Positions 60,948 to 64,000 of a stretch of 64,000 nucleotides of DNA are shown here, piece after piece. The translations under genes and the position numbers were made by a program. Under the pieces are notes generated by a model. That model did not search any database. It saw only the letters and a program-made list of their open reading frames with translations, and was not told the origin of the DNA. Location of the stretch: contig VXAY01004091.1 of the NCBI GenBank assembly GCA_013399855.1, positions 452,867 through 516,866 on the forward strand. The letters run 5' to 3'. Source of the stretch: Oxyruncus cristatus (Eukaryota; Chordata; Aves; Passeriformes; Cotingidae). How positions within the stretch are numbered: position 1 is the stretch's first letter; each line of letters opens with the position of its first letter.

Positions 60948-61104
60948 ATTCAGAATCTGAAAAATCTTTAAGTGGGTTTGAAACAACAGCAGCCTACTCA
61001 TTAGAGGACAACATGGATTCAAAAGATATGATAACTTCAAGCATGTCGGAAGAAAAGGTTTGTGGCAGCGGGGAATCGCTGTCTAATGGAATCAAAAAAC
61101 ACAG
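60948..61104 (+). CDS. OSBPL1A: OSBPL1A coding exon 16 (acidic FFAT tail, linker, short-isoform start)
   Basis: 157 bp, residues 485-536 plus two bases. DSESEKSLSGFETTAAYS extends the FFAT region with an acidic/serine tail. Then MSEEKVCGSGESLSNGIKKH matches the start of the human short isoform (MSEEK). The ATG for that Met is at 61043-61045; further in-frame ATGs lie at 61013 and 61028. Acceptor CTCTTTTGCAG, donor CAG|GTAGGA. The ORD-encoding exons follow outside the window. Confidence 0.96.
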
Positions 61105-64000
61105 GTAGGATGTTGTCCGTTCTTGAAGTATTATCATGTGCATTAGTGGGGAGTAAAAGACCACAGAAATCTGAAAAGCTAACAGAAAACTTTTGAAACT
61201 TTGGGATGATTGACAAGTAGTTGATTTGTGCTATGATTTTATAAAGAGTGTTTTTCCAAGGCTGTTGTGCTCCTTTGCACCTTGTTTTTTTATGATCCAA
61301 TCTGAACAAGTAGAAAATCAAATATAAAATGCTATTTTAAAATGGACATACTTGTTTTTTATTAGATCTTATTGAAATCTATGTGGATTTTAATTCCTTC
61401 ATGTATCTTTAATGACCTGTACCTCCTATTGCCTCTTTAATTTCCAGTCATTTGATCCTTCTGTTGGTAACAGGAATGAATGAAAAATATTGCTAACCTG
61501 GCATCAGAAACTCAAATGTGAACAAAGGGAGTCTTATTCTAAAAGTCTCATCCATGTTTTATGTACTTATTTTGTGTTGTCAAATGATCCATTTTTGTTT
61601 GTTTCCTTGCTGATAAAGGAGGACAATAGGTCTGGAGTTAATGAGATGTAACAGACACCACTGTTCTCCAGTTTCAGTGAAAGGGCAATATAACGTTTGT
61701 GCTACAGATCAAGCCAGACTTCAGCATGTTTCAAAAAGATTACTTTGGAGGTGTTTTGGATATGCAGAATGATGATCGGAATACCAGGTTTCTGTAAAAA
61801 CAGGAAATTAATTTTACAGAAGCAAGCAAGACAGGCTTTAATTACTTTAAATAGTTAAATTGCAGTGACTGTTGAAGTGTGTGGTAACCGCCAGAGATGT
61901 AATGTTTCAAGGTTCAACCTCTATGTGTGCCATACTAGGCAAAGACTAAGGCAAATGAGGGCTTGGGTGGAGTAATGGTTGGTTTGGGTAGATAACATAA
62001 AGCAGCTGACTAAGTGTGTTGCTTTGCACTGTTGTGCTGTTAGCAACATGGTATTTATGGCCTTGGCCAAGTGCCTTTCGTCATTAGAGCAGGAAGTTCA
62101 GGAGTGGGGGGAGCAGTAGGTGAATGCAATCTGAATTGCACTCACTGCCTTGAAGAAACAATGAGGAGAAAAGAAGCAATTCATATTCAAGATGAAAATG
62201 ATGGTGCAGGTTGACTTGCATCGTCATGAGGAATCTTAACAGCAACTGGTCTTCTGTTTGCCGTAAAAAAGAAGCTGCTCGGCAGGTTTTCATAGTGCTA
62301 CACTGTGCTGTCAGAACTGATTTTGCTAGGTGACTGGAGGAGGGTTTCAAATCTGCTGGTTTTATAAAGAGTAATAAAAAGTAGTAAGTAGCTCTGTGTA
62401 AGTTGTTTCTCTGAGAATGCACATCTCAGTATAGAATGTTGCAGTAAAAGAGTGCATAAATCAGCTGGCTAATAATTTGCTACTAAAGAAAGGGGAAACT
62501 TTTTTGGATCCATTTTGCGTATATATCAGAATGTATGATGATATTTATGGGACTAAATGGCTATAGAATGTATGGCCATATTTTGTGGGACTGAATGGCT
62601 GTAGAGCACATTAGAGGTTGAGCTGTAATGTCAGGCTTTTTCACCTGGCACCTTGGTGTCACATTGGAATTTGTCCACAAATAAATTGATGCAAACTGTT
62701 TCTCCCCAGAGTTCAGATAATTTAAACTTTACCTCCAAGAGAACGCTCTCAAGGGATGGGAGTTGTGTGGTGTTTCTAGCCTCATTTCTGAGGCTGTTGG
62801 TGGTAGCAATGTTTGGCCTGGTACAGCATCTGTTTCGTGTCACTTCAGAGCTACGTTACCTACCTAGAGCTGTTGGTTCCAGTCTTTGCCTCTTTTTGTT
62901 TGGGGAGTTGTTCTAACCATGTGCATGTGGTCAAATATGCTTTGTCTGTGTTGCCACCTGTGTCATTTTCAGAGCAGAGACCATAACGTCTTGATGCTGT
63001 GCAAAGTGAGGGGTTCAGAATGTTTTGGCAGCACTTAATTCCATCCTGGCACCCTTGGGTTTGCTTACAGCTCTTTTTTTTCAACTTCCATTTCCACATG
63101 GAAACAAGTCAGTTAGAGAACAGACCAGATTAGTTATTTTGCTCAAAATCTCAATACTTTCTTATAATTCCTCAGATGAATAGAGGATCTGCAGTTGCAT
63201 TTAGATTGCACATGAGAGTACCCAACAATGTTTAGCCATTGGTATAAGTAAGACTGCTTCTATCTTCGTCTAGTCTGTGCCTCAAATATAGTTTGAGTGG
63301 TCAAGAATTTTCTATACAGAGGTGGAGGTTGGTTTTTGATTGGTGGGGGGATGTGTGCTTTGATTTTGGAAATGTAGGAATGAATCTGTTGGTTCCAAGG
63401 AATTAAAAGTGTTGGGAAGTACACTTACAGATGAAACCAGTGCCACATATAAGCTGCTGTCTTGTTCTGGGGTTTGTTTTTTTGTTTTTTTTTTTAATGG
63501 AGTTAGCATCCTACTGATTGTTCACAGAGTGTTTTGAGAGTGGACTTAACTTCTGTAAACTCTTTGGGAGAGGATTTGAGAGACAGGAGAATAGTACATT
63601 AAATAATCTGTAAGCATTCAAATCACTTCTTTTTAAGAGGGAATTTTTTAGTCTGAGCCAAGTTTTAAAAAAAACCCAAACAACAACAACAACAAAACAC
63701 AAACAAACAAACAAAAAACCCCCTAAAATATAACAACAAAAACTCCACCCCTCAAAAAAGTTCAGGCAAACAAACAAACCCACAAAAAATCCGTTGCAGA
63801 AAAATGTTCTGTGATATGTGCCAACATTTAGCATCTACTTGTCACTGCTGTTTCCCTCTTATTGCTGAGTTTTGTAGTCAGCTTTCCCTTTGATCCTTGT
63901 GTTAGGGCCTTTCAGAATGCAAACATGTTGGTGTTCAACTTTCTGGGAGCCAGGAGGTTATTTGTTCAGGTTTCCATGAAGAGCAAGCTGATCATGCCTT
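61105..64000 (+). other. OSBPL1A: OSBPL1A intron, continues past the window
   Basis: At least 2.9 kb of intron. The exon that should begin the ORD (family sequence TSLPSP...) is not found before the right edge. An A/C-rich tract is at 63668-63800. Confidence 0.65.
63668..63800. repeat. A/C-rich low-complexity tract
   Basis: AAACAACAACAACAAC and (CAAA)n-type words over about 130 bp, almost without G or T. Confidence 0.85.

Larger units (their letters stand above)
7010..64000 (+). other. OSBPL1A: OSBPL1A gene (ORP1L), 5' part
   Basis: Oxysterol-binding protein-related protein 1 is a sterol sensor of late endosomes. Its ankyrin repeats bind RAB7, its PH domain binds phosphoinositides, its FFAT motif binds ER VAP proteins, and its C-terminal ORD binds cholesterol/oxysterol; together they control endosome-ER contacts and endosome positioning. 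Sixteen coding exons join in frame for 536 codons plus 2 nt: ankyrin repeats at residues about 47-76, 80-109 and 175-204; PH about 235-335; coiled coil about 431-465; FFAT-like motif about 475-488. The human long form is about 950 residues, so roughly the first 56% is here and the ORD lies past the right edge. Every intron has GT/AG ends. The gene is divergent from IMPACT. The start is 13118, immediately after an acceptor, giving MTTEAEQQLL, which matches the family N-terminus. Confidence 0.95.

Noticed and set aside
61105..64000. Next OSBPL1A exon (start of the ORD)
   Set aside because: Searched for the family sequence after the KKHR junction and found no match; the exon must lie beyond the window.

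Overview
The window is nuclear DNA from a vertebrate, most likely a bird. The evidence is interrupted, intron-rich genes with CpG-island promoters, CR1 LINE remnants in several places with no SINEs, short introns (two of about 80 bp), and proteins very close to vertebrate orthologues. Three N gaps (7230-7281, 20264-20314, 36372-36645) show it is a draft assembly; two of them sit inside GC-rich promoters.

Layout: the left edge holds the 5' end of IMPACT on the minus strand (start codon at 462-460, 12-codon first exon, CpG island about 300-620). Its remaining exons lie off the left edge. About 0.6-6.6 kb is intergenic, with a candidate two-exon tail of an unrecognised minus-strand gene (2680-3603). 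A CpG island at about 6.88-7.7 kb is the inferred promoter of OSBPL1A, which runs on the plus strand to the right edge and beyond. The same head-to-head IMPACT/OSBPL1A arrangement is known in mammals.

Sixteen coding exons of OSBPL1A (long form, ORP1L) were placed between 13118 and 61104. All have GT/AG introns and join in one frame to 1610 nt (536 codons plus 2 nt). They encode three ankyrin repeats, the PH domain, a coiled-coil/linker, the FFAT-like VAP-binding motif and the start of the region leading to the sterol-binding ORD. The ORD exons lie beyond the window. A second CpG island at 36.1-36.9 kb sits inside the 19.5-kb intron that separates the ankyrin/PH exons from the FFAT exon. It is a good candidate promoter for the short ORD-only isoform (ORP1S), whose start methionine is in the last exon seen here.

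The rest is intron with CR1 fragments, a possible solo LTR (27.84-28.38 kb), several A/C-rich low-complexity tracts and a 72-base A run. I see no operon, CRISPR array, tRNA, rRNA or new enzymatic system. The most interesting leads are the unrecognised minus-strand exons, the internal CpG island, and a Glu-to-Gln change at the first core position of the FFAT motif. Comparisons with human proteins are from memory of the families, not from alignments.
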